Positions 1 through 5,743 of a stretch of DNA of 6,510 nucleotides are shown here, piece by piece; positions within the stretch are counted from its first letter, which is position 1, and every line of letters begins with the position of its first letter. Source of the stretch: an uncultured Chloroflexaceae bacterium (GTDB lineage: Bacteria > Chloroflexota > Chloroflexia > Chloroflexales > Chloroflexaceae). The translations under genes and the position numbers were made by a program. Location: assembly GCA_937141995.1 (NCBI GenBank), contig CAKZQX010000114.1:1-6510 (forward strand). Direction: 5' to 3'. The notes beneath the pieces are model-generated. The model was not told the DNA's origin and made no database searches. It was given only the letters and a program-made list of their open reading frames with translations.

Positions 1-551
1 GCCTTATCGACATATTGAGCCGTTGCGACACGATCCGTCTGGTCAATGCCGATACCGATCTGACCTACCGGGTGGGTGGACGCACCTGGGTGAATGCGGC
101 TGGAAATAAGAATTTTCCCGATGGTGAGATCTTCACCGGCCCGATTGAGGACAGCGCCGAGGGCTATATTACCTACAGCTTTCCGGCGGTCTACAGCGGA
201 CGTGAGGTGGAAGGGGTGCGCCTGGTCTTCAAGCAGGGCAAGGTTGTTGAGGCAACGGCGACCAAGGGCCAGGAGTTGCTGCTCTCGCTGCTCGATATGG
301 ACCCGGGGGCGCGCTACCTGGGGGAGGTGGCGTTCGGCTTAAACTACGGAATTAAGCGCTTTAGTCGCAATATTCTCTTTGATGAGAAGATTGGCGGAAC
401 GGTGCATCTGGCGGTCGGCGCAAGCTACCCGGAAACCGGCGGCCAGAATCAGTCGGCGCTGCACTGGGATATGGTTTGCGATATGCGGACGGGCAGCGAG
501 GTCTTTGCCGATGGCGAACTGGTCTATCGTGATGGGAAATTTATTGTTTAA
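1..551 (+). CDS. M29-family metallo-aminopeptidase, C-terminal part (5' end outside window)
   Basis: This open frame enters from the left edge (first full codon at 3) and ends at TAA 549-551, giving about 183 residues of a protein normally near 370-410. M29 (AmpS/AmpT/PepS) enzymes are dimeric cytosolic aminopeptidases that use two metal ions to remove N-terminal residues from peptides. Counting from the TTG at 15, the expected active-site motifs appear in order: DGEIFTGP (first metal Glu, residue 38), YLGEVAFG (Glu 104), [16 protein letters not shown] (His 131), SYPETGG, and SALHWDMV (His 150 and Asp 152). All recognised metal ligands of the C-terminal half are present, so the enzyme looks functional. 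The TTG at 15 lies within the protein and is not the true start. It converges on the purD-like gene with 15 bp between the stop codons, and I see no clear terminator hairpin there. Confidence 0.93.
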   Translation, partial: LIDILSRCDTIRLVNADTDLTYRVGGRTWVNAAGNKNFPDGEIFTGPIEDSAEGYITYSFPAVYSGREVEGVRLVFKQGKVVEATATKGQELLLSLLDMDPGARYLGEVAFGLNYGIKRFSRNILFDEKIGGTVHLAVGASYPETGGQNQSALHWDMVCDMRTGSEVFADGELVYRDGKFIV

Positions 552-566
552 GTCCAGGAAGAGGTA

Positions 567-1904
567 TCAGGCAAACTCGCGGGTGGCAATATCGGTGCGA
601 TAGTAACGTCCGGGGAAGGTAATCCGCTCGGCGTTGAGCAGTGCCCGTCCCCGCGCACCATAAAGGGTGGCGGCCAGGGCAACGACCGTCAGAACATGAC
701 CGCCGGTAGTCGTCATTGCGGCCATGCGTCCACCTGTGCCGCCAATTAATACCGACAGCGGCGATGTCCCGCGCTGCCGGTTGGCTGTGTAGCGCAGTCC
801 GCCGGGGTTGTGGGTCTGGTCATGAAAGATCAAAACGCCCGCCTCCACCTCGGACAGTCCTTCGATAACGCCACCGACGGCGAAGTGGTGTGGGTATCCC
901 TGTACTACCAGGCCAATACCCACACTGGCTTCGTCCCGCCAGCGCAATGCTGGGAGTTGGTTCAGGCGGCGGGTAATCGTGGCCTGGATAATGGGCAGTA
1001 GATCATCTTCCATGCGAGGCAGGACAACCTGTGCCTCCATATTGCGCAGGCTACAGCGTAATGCTGTAATGCGCGGTCCCTGCGGGGTGATAATACAGTC
1101 CAGGCCCAGAATGCCCCAGTAGGGCAGACCCGCCTGATCCAGCGCGGCGACGAGTGGATGCATCAGATGGCGGTTGAGGTAGGTCGTCAGTTTGTTGGCG
1201 TAGGTTGAGTTACTGGTGTACGCACCCATGCCGGCCGCTACCGGCCCGCGGTTGTCCTCGTAGAGCCGGTCGTAGAGCCGGGTAGGCAGGAGCGAGAGCG
1301 CTGTGCGCCCATCGGTGAAGGCCGAAAAGGTGACACGCGCTCCTGTGAGAAACTCCTCGATAACTACGCCGTCGTTGCGCCCATCCACCGTGCGACTGGT
1401 GAAGAGTTCGTTCAGGGCGGCGAGGGCAGCGTAGCGATCTTCAAAGATGCCGTCGCCGACGTTCGGGTTGTCGGCTTTGATGACGACGGGCAGCGGTTGG
1501 GAGGCCAGATATTTCTCCGCCGTTGCCAGATTGGTAAAAGTGCGTCCGCGCGCGGTGGGCAGTTTGTGGTGCAGCAGAAACTCTTTGGCATAACAGCGGC
1601 TCTGCTCCAGGCGAGTCGAGCGCTGCGAAGGACCGTATACACCGAGATGCATGGCGACAACTTCATCAACCAGGCCGGTGCGCAGGGGTTCACTGCCGGC
1701 GGGCACGATTAGATCAATATTCTCATCGAAGGCCCACCGGGCGACTTCGGCGGCATTCTCCGGGTCGAGATCTTCCTGGAATGCCAGTTGTGACGTGCCG
1801 CCATTGCCGGGCGCACAGATAATCTGGTCTGACTGGGGACTGTTGAACAGTTTCCAGACCAGTGCGTGTGTTCGTCCATCATTGCCAAGGACCAGAATTT
1901 TCAT
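567..1904 (-). CDS. PurD-like (GAR synthetase/ATP-grasp) protein with degenerate catalytic motifs
   Basis: The 445-residue product aligns end to end with PurD (phosphoribosylamine-glycine ligase, usually about 425 residues, purine pathway step 2). Retained parts are the N-terminal GNDGRTHAL (canonical GNGGREHAL), APGNGGT near 31-37, VVIKAD at 140-145, VIEEFL at 181-186, GMGAY at 225-229 and a C-terminal GGHVLTVVAL plus YYRTDI. Key sites have changed: the glycine-rich ATP loop GLAAGKGV reads NPNVGDGI (146-153), GEE after VIEEFL reads GAR, GPNTGGMG reads GPVAAGMG (220-227), and EFNCRFGDPETQ reads ALRCSLRNMEAQ (281-292). That removes the metal-ligand Glu and Asn and the PurD signature. About 22 extra residues, rich in Gly/Ser/Thr, lie near 365-400. 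It is the third gene of the fchA-folD cluster, 77 bp after folD. No clear Shine-Dalgarno precedes ATG 1904, and a small ACATA-GTG-TATGT palindrome (1911-1923) lies just upstream. I infer a paralogue with altered or lost activity. It could instead be a very divergent active enzyme. Confidence 0.85.
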   Translation of the reverse strand: MKILVLGNDGRTHALVWKLFNSPQSDQIICAPGNGGTSQLAFQEDLDPENAAEVARWAFDENIDLIVPAGSEPLRTGLVDEVVAMHLGVYGPSQRSTRLEQSRCYAKEFLLHHKLPTARGRTFTNLATAEKYLASQPLPVVIKADNPNVGDGIFEDRYAALAALNELFTSRTVDGRNDGVVIEEFLTGARVTFSAFTDGRTALSLLPTRLYDRLYEDNRGPVAAGMGAYTSNSTYANKLTTYLNRHLMHPLVAALDQAGLPYWGILGLDCIITPQGPRITALRCSLRNMEAQVVLPRMEDDLLPIIQATITRRLNQLPALRWRDEASVGIGLVVQGYPHHFAVGGVIEGLSEVEAGVLIFHDQTHNPGGLRYTANRQRGTSPLSVLIGGTGGRMAAMTTTGGHVLTVVALAATLYGARGRALLNAERITFPGRYYRTDIATREFA

Positions 1905-1981
1905 GGATTTACATAGTGTATGTTTGTAGTCAGATGTTAGACGTAAACCGCTGGCGACGAGCGTTCCCCGCTCCCGGCTTA

Positions 1982-2848
1982 CTAACTGTGCCTGGCCGCC
2001 TCCTGGTTGCGGGCCGCAGTCAGCACACTGCGCAGGAGCATCACATTGGTCACCGGCCCGGTGCCGCCGGGCACGGGAGTGATTGCACCGGCGACCTCGG
2101 CAGCACCGGCGAAATCAACATCGCCGGTGATACTGCCGTCATCCTGAACATTAATACCAAAGTCGATGACCACTGCACCGGGCCGCAGCATGTCCCCTGT
2201 TACCAGTCCGGGGCGGCCGGCGGCGACGGCGACAATCTCGCACTCGCGCAGAACCGCGCCCAGGTCGAGTGTGCGCGAGTGGCAGAGCGTGACGGTGGCA
2301 TTGGCAAGCAGTAGCAGCGCCGCCATTGGCCGACCTACGATCGCGCTACGCCCGACCATCGCTGCGCGCTTGCCCTCCAGTGTGATGCCGTAATGGTGCA
2401 GCAACTCCATCCCGCCCGCCGGGGTGTTCGGTACCAGCGTGGAGCGTCCCTGCGCCAGTAAGCCCGCGCTGATGGGATGGATGCCGTCAACATCCTTCCG
2501 ATAGTCCAGATGCAAAACTGCCTGTTCCGCAGAGAGGGGCGCGGGCAGCGGCATCTGCAGAAGCACGCCATGCACCGCCGGGTCAGCACTGAGTTGCCTC
2601 AGGCTCTGCTCAAGCGTGGCCTGGGTGGTGTCGGTAGGCAGTTGCGCCAGATGGAACGCCATGCCTGTGGTGTTACAGATTTTGCGAATACTGCGAACGT
2701 AACGATCCGACGCGGCATCGCCCTGTACCTGAACGACGGCCAACTGGGGTGGATGTGTGTATTGTTCAGTAAACACTGCGATATCGGCGCGCAGCTCAGC
2801 CCGGAGTTCCTGGGCCGGCGCGCGCCCGTCAAGTATGATAGTTGACAT
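1982..2848 (-). CDS. folD: FolD-type methylene-THF dehydrogenase, catalytic cyclohydrolase lysine replaced by Ile
   Basis: The 288-residue product is full length for FolD, the cytosolic enzyme that oxidises 5,10-methylene-THF to methenyl-THF with NAD(P)+ and normally also hydrolyses it to 10-formyl-THF. Family marks in order: ILDGRA (5-10), LAVVQV (36-41), [12 protein letters not shown] (45-56), GVLLQMPLP (94-102), KDVDGIHP (118-125), [12 protein letters not shown] (165-176, nucleotide-binding turn), VIDFGIN (227-233) and [12 protein letters not shown] (256-267). Tyr50, Gln98 and Asp121 match the E. coli catalytic positions exactly. The invariant lysine of YxxxK (K54) is Ile54, because the local reading is TAC GTT CGC AGT ATT. 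This lysine is needed for the cyclohydrolase reaction in characterised FolD/MTHFD enzymes, so the protein may be dehydrogenase-only. Start ATG 2848 is supported by AGGA (minus strand, 2857-2854) five bases upstream. It lies 67 bp after fchA, whose product could supply the missing step. Confidence 0.95.
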   Translation of the reverse strand: MSTIILDGRAPAQELRAELRADIAVFTEQYTHPPQLAVVQVQGDAASDRYVRSIRKICNTTGMAFHLAQLPTDTTQATLEQSLRQLSADPAVHGVLLQMPLPAPLSAEQAVLHLDYRKDVDGIHPISAGLLAQGRSTLVPNTPAGGMELLHHYGITLEGKRAAMVGRSAIVGRPMAALLLLANATVTLCHSRTLDLGAVLRECEIVAVAAGRPGLVTGDMLRPGAVVIDFGINVQDDGSITGDVDFAGAAEVAGAITPVPGGTGPVTNVMLLRSVLTAARNQEAARHS

Positions 2849-2859
2849 AATTTTCCTGG

Positions 2860-2887
2860 GTCAGAAGTCAGAAATCAGCGGTCAGAC
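2860..2887. repeat. Four tandem heptads, consensus GTCAGAA
   Basis: Four contiguous 7-bp units read GTCAGAA, GTCAGAA, ATCAGCG, GTCAGAC on the plus strand. They sit in the 67-bp gap between fchA and folD, immediately upstream of the folD ribosome-binding site. A lone GTCAGA also occurs near 1929 in the next intergenic gap. The unit resembles in style the short tandem heptanucleotide repeats known from cyanobacterial intergenic DNA. No function can be read from the sequence. Confidence 0.7.
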
Positions 2888-2915
2888 AGGCTGCCGGCTA
2901 CCACCTGCCGTCTCC

Positions 2916-3554
2916 CTACTGATTAATCCGGTTGCGTACAATCTCCATAATACCCCGGGTCTCGTCACTCAGCCCGACCGACAGATCCTCCATCTGGGCG
3001 CGCACTTCGCGGACGTAGAGCTGATCATCCAGGCTGGTCAGATTGATCTCAACGTTGAGCAGTGCGCTCTGAACGGTTGCCCGCGCCAGGGTTGCAGCCA
3101 CCCCCACATCACTGACAACCAGGCGACCACACCGATTTGCCAGGGTGGTGCAGAACGGCAGCAGCAGCGTTGCGGAACGTGCCACGCGCAAGGGAATCTC
3201 GGTAGCGTGGCGCGTGACTGTCTGGATGGCCGCCTGCCGGCTGGCGGCATCGGCATCGGTTGTGCGCGGCAGTTTATAGGCCGTTGAGAGCCGATTAAAG
3301 ACTTCGACGTCATCCTGGGCCAGATTCTGGAACTCGTGGCGTAGCTCTTCCGCCTGCTGCTGCATCGCGCGCGCCTCTGCTTCAAAATCGGCAAAGCGCT
3401 TTTTCCCAATCGTTAACGCGCAAACCATGCTGACCAGACCGGCGGCCATTGCGCCGGTGAGGGCGGCCACACTTCCCCCGCCCGGCGTCGGTGCGCTGGA
3501 TGCCAGTTCATCGAGGAACGCGTCTATATGTTGCTGTCCCAATGTGTTTGTCAT
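2916..3554 (-). CDS. fchA: FchA/FTCD-type formimino-THF cyclodeaminase or methenyl-THF cyclohydrolase
   Basis: The 212-residue product has the usual length of stand-alone cyclodeaminase-family proteins. They form 5,10-methenyl-THF from 5-formimino-THF, or, as Fch of methylotrophs, hydrolyse methenyl-THF to 10-formyl-THF. Signatures: LASSAPTPGGGSVAALTGAMAA (about 17-38), the TIGKKR segment (48-53), DDVEVFN (81-87) followed by the AYKLP loop (92-96), and SDVGVAATLARA with LNVEINL (148-172). The fold is all-helical and cytosolic. ATG 3554 is chosen over an upstream in-frame ATG at 3668 because AAGGAGA (minus strand, 3569-3563) lies eight bases before it and family similarity begins there. It is the first gene of the leftward cluster with folD and the purD-like gene. 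The partner FolD lacks its cyclohydrolase lysine, so I infer that here the protein works mainly as the cyclohydrolase. A role in purine or histidine breakdown is the alternative. Confidence 0.92.
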   Translation of the reverse strand: MTNTLGQQHIDAFLDELASSAPTPGGGSVAALTGAMAAGLVSMVCALTIGKKRFADFEAEARAMQQQAEELRHEFQNLAQDDVEVFNRLSTAYKLPRTTDADAASRQAAIQTVTRHATEIPLRVARSATLLLPFCTTLANRCGRLVVSDVGVAATLARATVQSALLNVEINLTSLDDQLYVREVRAQMEDLSVGLSDETRGIMEIVRNRINQ

Positions 3555-3596
3555 ATGCGGTGTCTCCTTGTGTTGATATTTGTTCGTAGTACAGGA

Positions 3597-3622
3597 CTTA
3601 TACGATACCGCGTATGGATACG
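3597..3622 (-). promoter_or_regulatory. Candidate proximal fchA promoter overlapped by ATACG/CGTAT repeats
   Basis: On the minus strand TATAAG (3602-3597) resembles a -10 box and would start transcription about 36 bases before the fchA ATG. The -35 region (near 3625-3620) is poor. The spacer carries a small palindrome CGTAT-GG-ATACG (3611-3622), and a further ATACG lies at 3600-3604, so a regulator could bind over the promoter. This is inference from short matches. Confidence 0.28.
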
Positions 3623-3630
3623 TCTTTTGC

Positions 3631-3723
3631 CTGCGGCAGGGCAGCAGGTTTGTAAGAAAGATACACATGTACCATGCTGCCGCAGACGATGTCTGCTTTT
3701 CGTCTGGTCAAACGTCCGGTTTG
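3631..3723. other. Cluster of overlapping, mutually exclusive inverted repeats
   Basis: Several inverted repeats crowd this stretch: CTGCGGCAG 3631-3639 with CTGCCGCAG 3677-3685; GGCAGCA 3640-3646 with TGCTGCC 3675-3681; GCAGAC 3682-3687 with GTCTGC 3691-3696; CAGACGA 3683-3689 with TCGTCTG 3700-3706; and CAAAC 3709-3713 with GTTTG 3719-3723. Several share bases, so only some can form at once. Only a transcript starting beyond 3723 on the minus strand would carry it in the fchA leader. It may otherwise be DNA-level operator structure. Confidence 0.4.
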
Positions 3724-3783
3724 TGTACCCACCGCGTAAGACCTGTTATGCGCCAGTCTATCTGCGCTGAGTTCGGTACGATG

Positions 3784-3799
3784 GCACTGTTTAGCACTG
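3784..3799. repeat. Direct repeat GCACTG, 10-bp spacing
   Basis: GCACTG occurs at 3784-3789 and again at 3794-3799, one helical turn apart, in the divergent intergenic region. This spacing suits a protein contacting one DNA face, but the repeat is short enough to arise by chance. Confidence 0.3.
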
Positions 3800-3827
3800 A
3801 GCAAGCGTATCGTTGCTGCTCATACAC

Positions 3828-3833
3828 ATTATA
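3828..3833 (-). promoter_or_regulatory. Candidate distal -10 box TATAAT for fchA
   Basis: The minus strand reads TATAAT here, a perfect sigma-70 -10 hexamer, but no convincing -35 hexamer lies 16-18 bp upstream. If used, the fchA transcript would have a leader of roughly 265 bases that includes the inverted-repeat cluster at 3631-3723. AT-rich coincidence is possible. Confidence 0.2.
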
Positions 3834-3875
3834 TCAGCCTTGAAAAGGGGTAGGTGCCGCATTTGGGGGGAATTG

Positions 3876-3896
3876 AACCGGCGATATCTGCCGGTT
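3876..3896. repeat. Perfect 7-bp inverted repeat AACCGGC/GCCGGTT
   Basis: AACCGGC (3876-3882) and GCCGGTT (3890-3896) flank a 7-base centre that includes GATATC, itself palindromic. It lies about 30 bp upstream of the putative -10 of the ArsA-like gene. No T-run follows on either strand, so it looks more like an operator than a terminator. Confidence 0.45.
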
Positions 3897-3925
3897 TGCC
3901 GCTTCTTCAGAATGCAGCAAGCCAT

Positions 3926-3933
3926 GCTACACT
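3926..3933 (+). promoter_or_regulatory. Candidate extended -10 promoter of the ArsA-like gene
   Basis: TGC-TACACT forms an extended -10 element (TGnTAnnnT) 33 bases before ATG 3967, with no good -35. A near-identical TGCTATACT precedes the XRE gene. The predicted start of transcription is near 3940. Confidence 0.4.
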
Positions 3934-3966
3934 GATAGAGAAAACCGAGCACAAAGGAACAGAGTT

Positions 3967-5109
3967 ATGCGAACGATCTTTTTTACCGGGAATAGTGGCC
4001 CCGAAATTGTCCTGACCGCCGCCGCAACTGCCGGTGTTACCGCCCAGTCCGGTCTGCGGACGCTGCTGGTCAGCATTGGCCCTGTCCACGCATTATCTCC
4101 CCTGACCGGCGGGTCGGTGGGAAATGAACCGCATGAAATCGCGCCGAATCTGAGCGTCTGGGCGCTTGATGTTCTGGAGGATGTGAGTAACTTCTGGGAG
4201 CAGACGCGTGCGCGCCTGTCAGGGAGTATGCCGTTGTCGCTCAGTGGGGATGAGTTGCCGATTGTGCCGGGCATGGATCTGCTGCTCGGTCTGGAGCGAC
4301 TGCGGCGACATGCAGCGACCGGGTATGATCTGGTGGCGGTGGCGGTGGGCCCGCAGGATATGTTCCTGCGCACCCTGTCCGTCCCGGATAGTTTTCGCTG
4401 GGGGTTGCGGTTGCTCTTCGGCCTGGATCGGGGACCGGGGCGCAACCCGACTTCGCTGCATCGCGCGCTGGTACCGACAGCACTGCTGCCGCTGGAGTGG
4501 TTTAACCAGGTGCAGACGGCGCGGGTAGAACTGGAGCGCCTGCGGGATCAGGCGCTGGACCCGGCCCATACCACGGTGCGTTACATCCTGCGCCCGGATG
4601 CGGCTGCCCTGGAGGAGGCATACCTGGCCGTGCCCGCGCTGCAACTTCACGGCCTGGTGGTGGATGCGCTGGTTGCCGGGCCGCTGCTGCCCGCCGATAC
4701 GAGCGATCCACGCCTGACGGCGGTTGCCGCCCGGCAGCAGGAGTTAACCTCGGCGGCAGCGCATGTCTGGGCCTCCCGGCCGCTGCTGCGGCTGCCGCTG
4801 CGGGCACACACCAGCGGCGTGGCCGATCTCCAGGCGCTGGGGGCGGAACTCTATGCCGGACGGCGGGCCGAGGAGCGCTATGTTGTTAGCCTGCCGATTG
4901 AGCAGAATATCGGCGATGATCCCTTTATTGCGATTGATCTACCGGGGCTGCGCCGTGAAGCGCTGGGCCTGACCCTCAGCGGCGACGAGTTGATCGTCCG
5001 CGCCGGACCTTACCGCCGTCATCTGCTGATGCCCGAATCGCTGCGGGGTACGAGTAACATCCGCGCCAACCGCGAGGGCGACCGGCTGGTGGTGCGGTTG
5101 CGGCGGTAG
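3967..5109 (+). CDS. ArsA/Get3-like protein with HSP20-like C-terminus; nucleotide-binding motifs lost
   Basis: The 380-residue product aligns with bacterial ArsA-type P-loop ATPases of the SIMIBI class (anion pump or tail-anchor carrier relatives). It starts MRTIFFTG as they do, keeps PGMDLLLGLERL (101-112), VPDSFRWGLRLLFGL (139-153), TVRYILRPD (203-211) and a QQEL...LRLPL stretch (258-278). It ends in an ArsA_HSP20-like beta domain, GDELIVRAGPYRRHLLMPESL onward (about 339-380). The ATPase motifs are gone: Walker A GKGGVGKT reads GNSGPEIV (8-15), switch I STDPAHS reads SIGPVHA (36-42), DxAPTGxTLR reads AVGPQDMFLR (126-135), and the base-recognition NR before VLP reads AG (237-238). The frame is open throughout with codon use like its neighbours, so it is probably expressed. 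I infer a pseudo-ATPase, perhaps a regulatory or dimer partner of an active ArsA elsewhere. AAGGA (3954-3958) eight bases before ATG supports the start. It is monocistronic and divergent from fchA. Confidence 0.85.
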   Translation: MRTIFFTGNSGPEIVLTAAATAGVTAQSGLRTLLVSIGPVHALSPLTGGSVGNEPHEIAPNLSVWALDVLEDVSNFWEQTRARLSGSMPLSLSGDELPIVPGMDLLLGLERLRRHAATGYDLVAVAVGPQDMFLRTLSVPDSFRWGLRLLFGLDRGPGRNPTSLHRALVPTALLPLEWFNQVQTARVELERLRDQALDPAHTTVRYILRPDAAALEEAYLAVPALQLHGLVVDALVAGPLLPADTSDPRLTAVAARQQELTSAAAHVWASRPLLRLPLRAHTSGVADLQALGAELYAGRRAEERYVVSLPIEQNIGDDPFIAIDLPGLRREALGLTLSGDELIVRAGPYRRHLLMPESLRGTSNIRANREGDRLVVRLRR

Positions 5110-5131
5110 GTAATAACTGTAATGTTGCAAT

Positions 5132-5215
5132 AGGTTAGCGCACATACGCCAGATCCTGTCGGCCGGTTTTTAGCATTGCTGTCAACTTCAACCATCCGAC
5201 AGAGTGCGTTAACCT
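5132..5215. repeat. 84-bp nested inverted repeat (hairpin-forming element)
   Basis: The outer arms AGGTTAGCGCAC (5132-5143) and GTGCGTTAACCT (5204-5215) pair over 12 bp with one G-T wobble. Inside lie CTGTCGG (5156-5162) with CCGACAG (5196-5202). Then, across a 2x2 internal loop, GGTT (5165-5168) pairs with AACC (5190-5193). It fills most of the gap between the ArsA-like stop and the small orphan gene. There is no T-run after the stem, so an intrinsic terminator is unlikely. It could be a small MITE-like element, a structured RNA or a transcript-end processing hairpin. I see no target-site duplication. Confidence 0.65.
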
Positions 5216-5233
5216 GATAAATGTAGTAATATA

Positions 5234-5545
5234 ATGGATAAGACAAATATCACCTTAATTATCCAACTCCTCGAGCGTGTGCGTCAAAAACCAGGCATGT
5301 ACCTGGGGAATGATGTGCATGCAATCCTCCATTTCATGACTGGCGTGAACTGCACCTGTTCAGTATTTGGTCTCCAACGGGATGAAGCCATATATAAAGC
5401 TGCTGTAATTGAGCGAGGATGGGAATATAGTGCCAAAGCAACACTCTATCAGATGATGAAAAAAGGCATGGACTACTTTCATATTGTAAATGAATTTTTT
5501 ACAATCGAAATCAATGCGTGGAAAAACATGCTCGAACTGCCATAA
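5234..5545 (+). CDS. Small hypothetical protein with RVRQKPGMYLG motif
   Basis: This 103-residue frame is not a family I can name with confidence. Its N-terminus, LLERVRQKPGMYLG (12-25), matches a motif often seen at the start of uncharacterised bacterial proteins and, in related form, in GHKL/GyrB N-termini. The rest does not show an ATP-binding GHKL fold and is too short for one. Residues around 60-96 (RGW, YQMMKKGMDYFHIV, FFTIEINAW) are amphipathic and aromatic. No signal peptide or membrane segment is visible. The coding sequence is clearly more AT-rich than neighbouring genes, suggesting acquisition. No Shine-Dalgarno precedes the ATG, and a TATAAT (5230-5235) overlaps the start codon, so the true start is uncertain. 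Confidence 0.6.
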   Translation: MDKTNITLIIQLLERVRQKPGMYLGNDVHAILHFMTGVNCTCSVFGLQRDEAIYKAAVIERGWEYSAKATLYQMMKKGMDYFHIVNEFFTIEINAWKNMLELP

Positions 5546-5743
5546 AAAATATTTTCATGTCGCATTGCCGGAAAATAACACACAGACGAACAGGCACACG
5601 CGGCAGTTATGCTTCTTATCGAACAAATTCTTCCGGTATAGCATACTGATAATCTATTCTAAAGTTATCGCCGCGCCACTGAGCCAGGTGCTCAGCGGAA
5701 TGGAAGATGCCGGAGCGAACGAGCAAGCCGCTCCCACATCCTC
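5546..5743. other. Non-coding stretch with one hairpin (CTGAGC/GCTCAG 5679-5695)
   Basis: No supportable gene is seen between the orphan gene and the XisI relic. The left part is AT-rich, like the preceding gene. An inverted repeat CTGAGC-CAGGT-GCTCAG lies at 5679-5695, and a weaker GGAGCG/CGCTCC pair lies at 5712-5717 and 5729-5734. Neither is followed by a T-run. Confidence 0.4.

Noticed and set aside
810..1001. 63-codon plus-strand frame inside the purD-like gene
   Set aside because: Shadow of the well-supported minus-strand gene, with no independent motif or ribosome-binding site.
1959..1973. GAGCG-TTCCC-CGCTC hairpin between folD and the purD-like gene as a terminator
   Set aside because: The stem is five bp with no T-run, so it is unlikely to stop transcription inside the cluster.
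3555..3668. N-terminal extension of FchA from an upstream in-frame ATG at 3668
   Set aside because: The 38 extra residues are cysteine- and lysine-rich and unlike the family. A strong AAGGAGA lies just before ATG 3554.
3682..3700. Intrinsic terminator (GCAGAC-GAT-GTCTGC-TTTT)
   Set aside because: The stem is only six bp, the T-run is four bases, and no rightward gene ends upstream of it.
3598..3804. 68-codon minus-strand frame upstream of fchA
   Set aside because: No recognisable motif, no ribosome-binding site, and it covers the inverted-repeat cluster.
3860..3900. tRNA-like T-arm (TTCAATTCC on the minus strand)
   Set aside because: The bases flanking the loop do not pair as a T-stem, and no acceptor or anticodon arms can be found.
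5230..5235. TATAAT as promoter of the small orphan gene
   Set aside because: It overlaps the start codon, so transcription would begin after the ATG, and the -35 is weak. It is kept only as a warning about the start.
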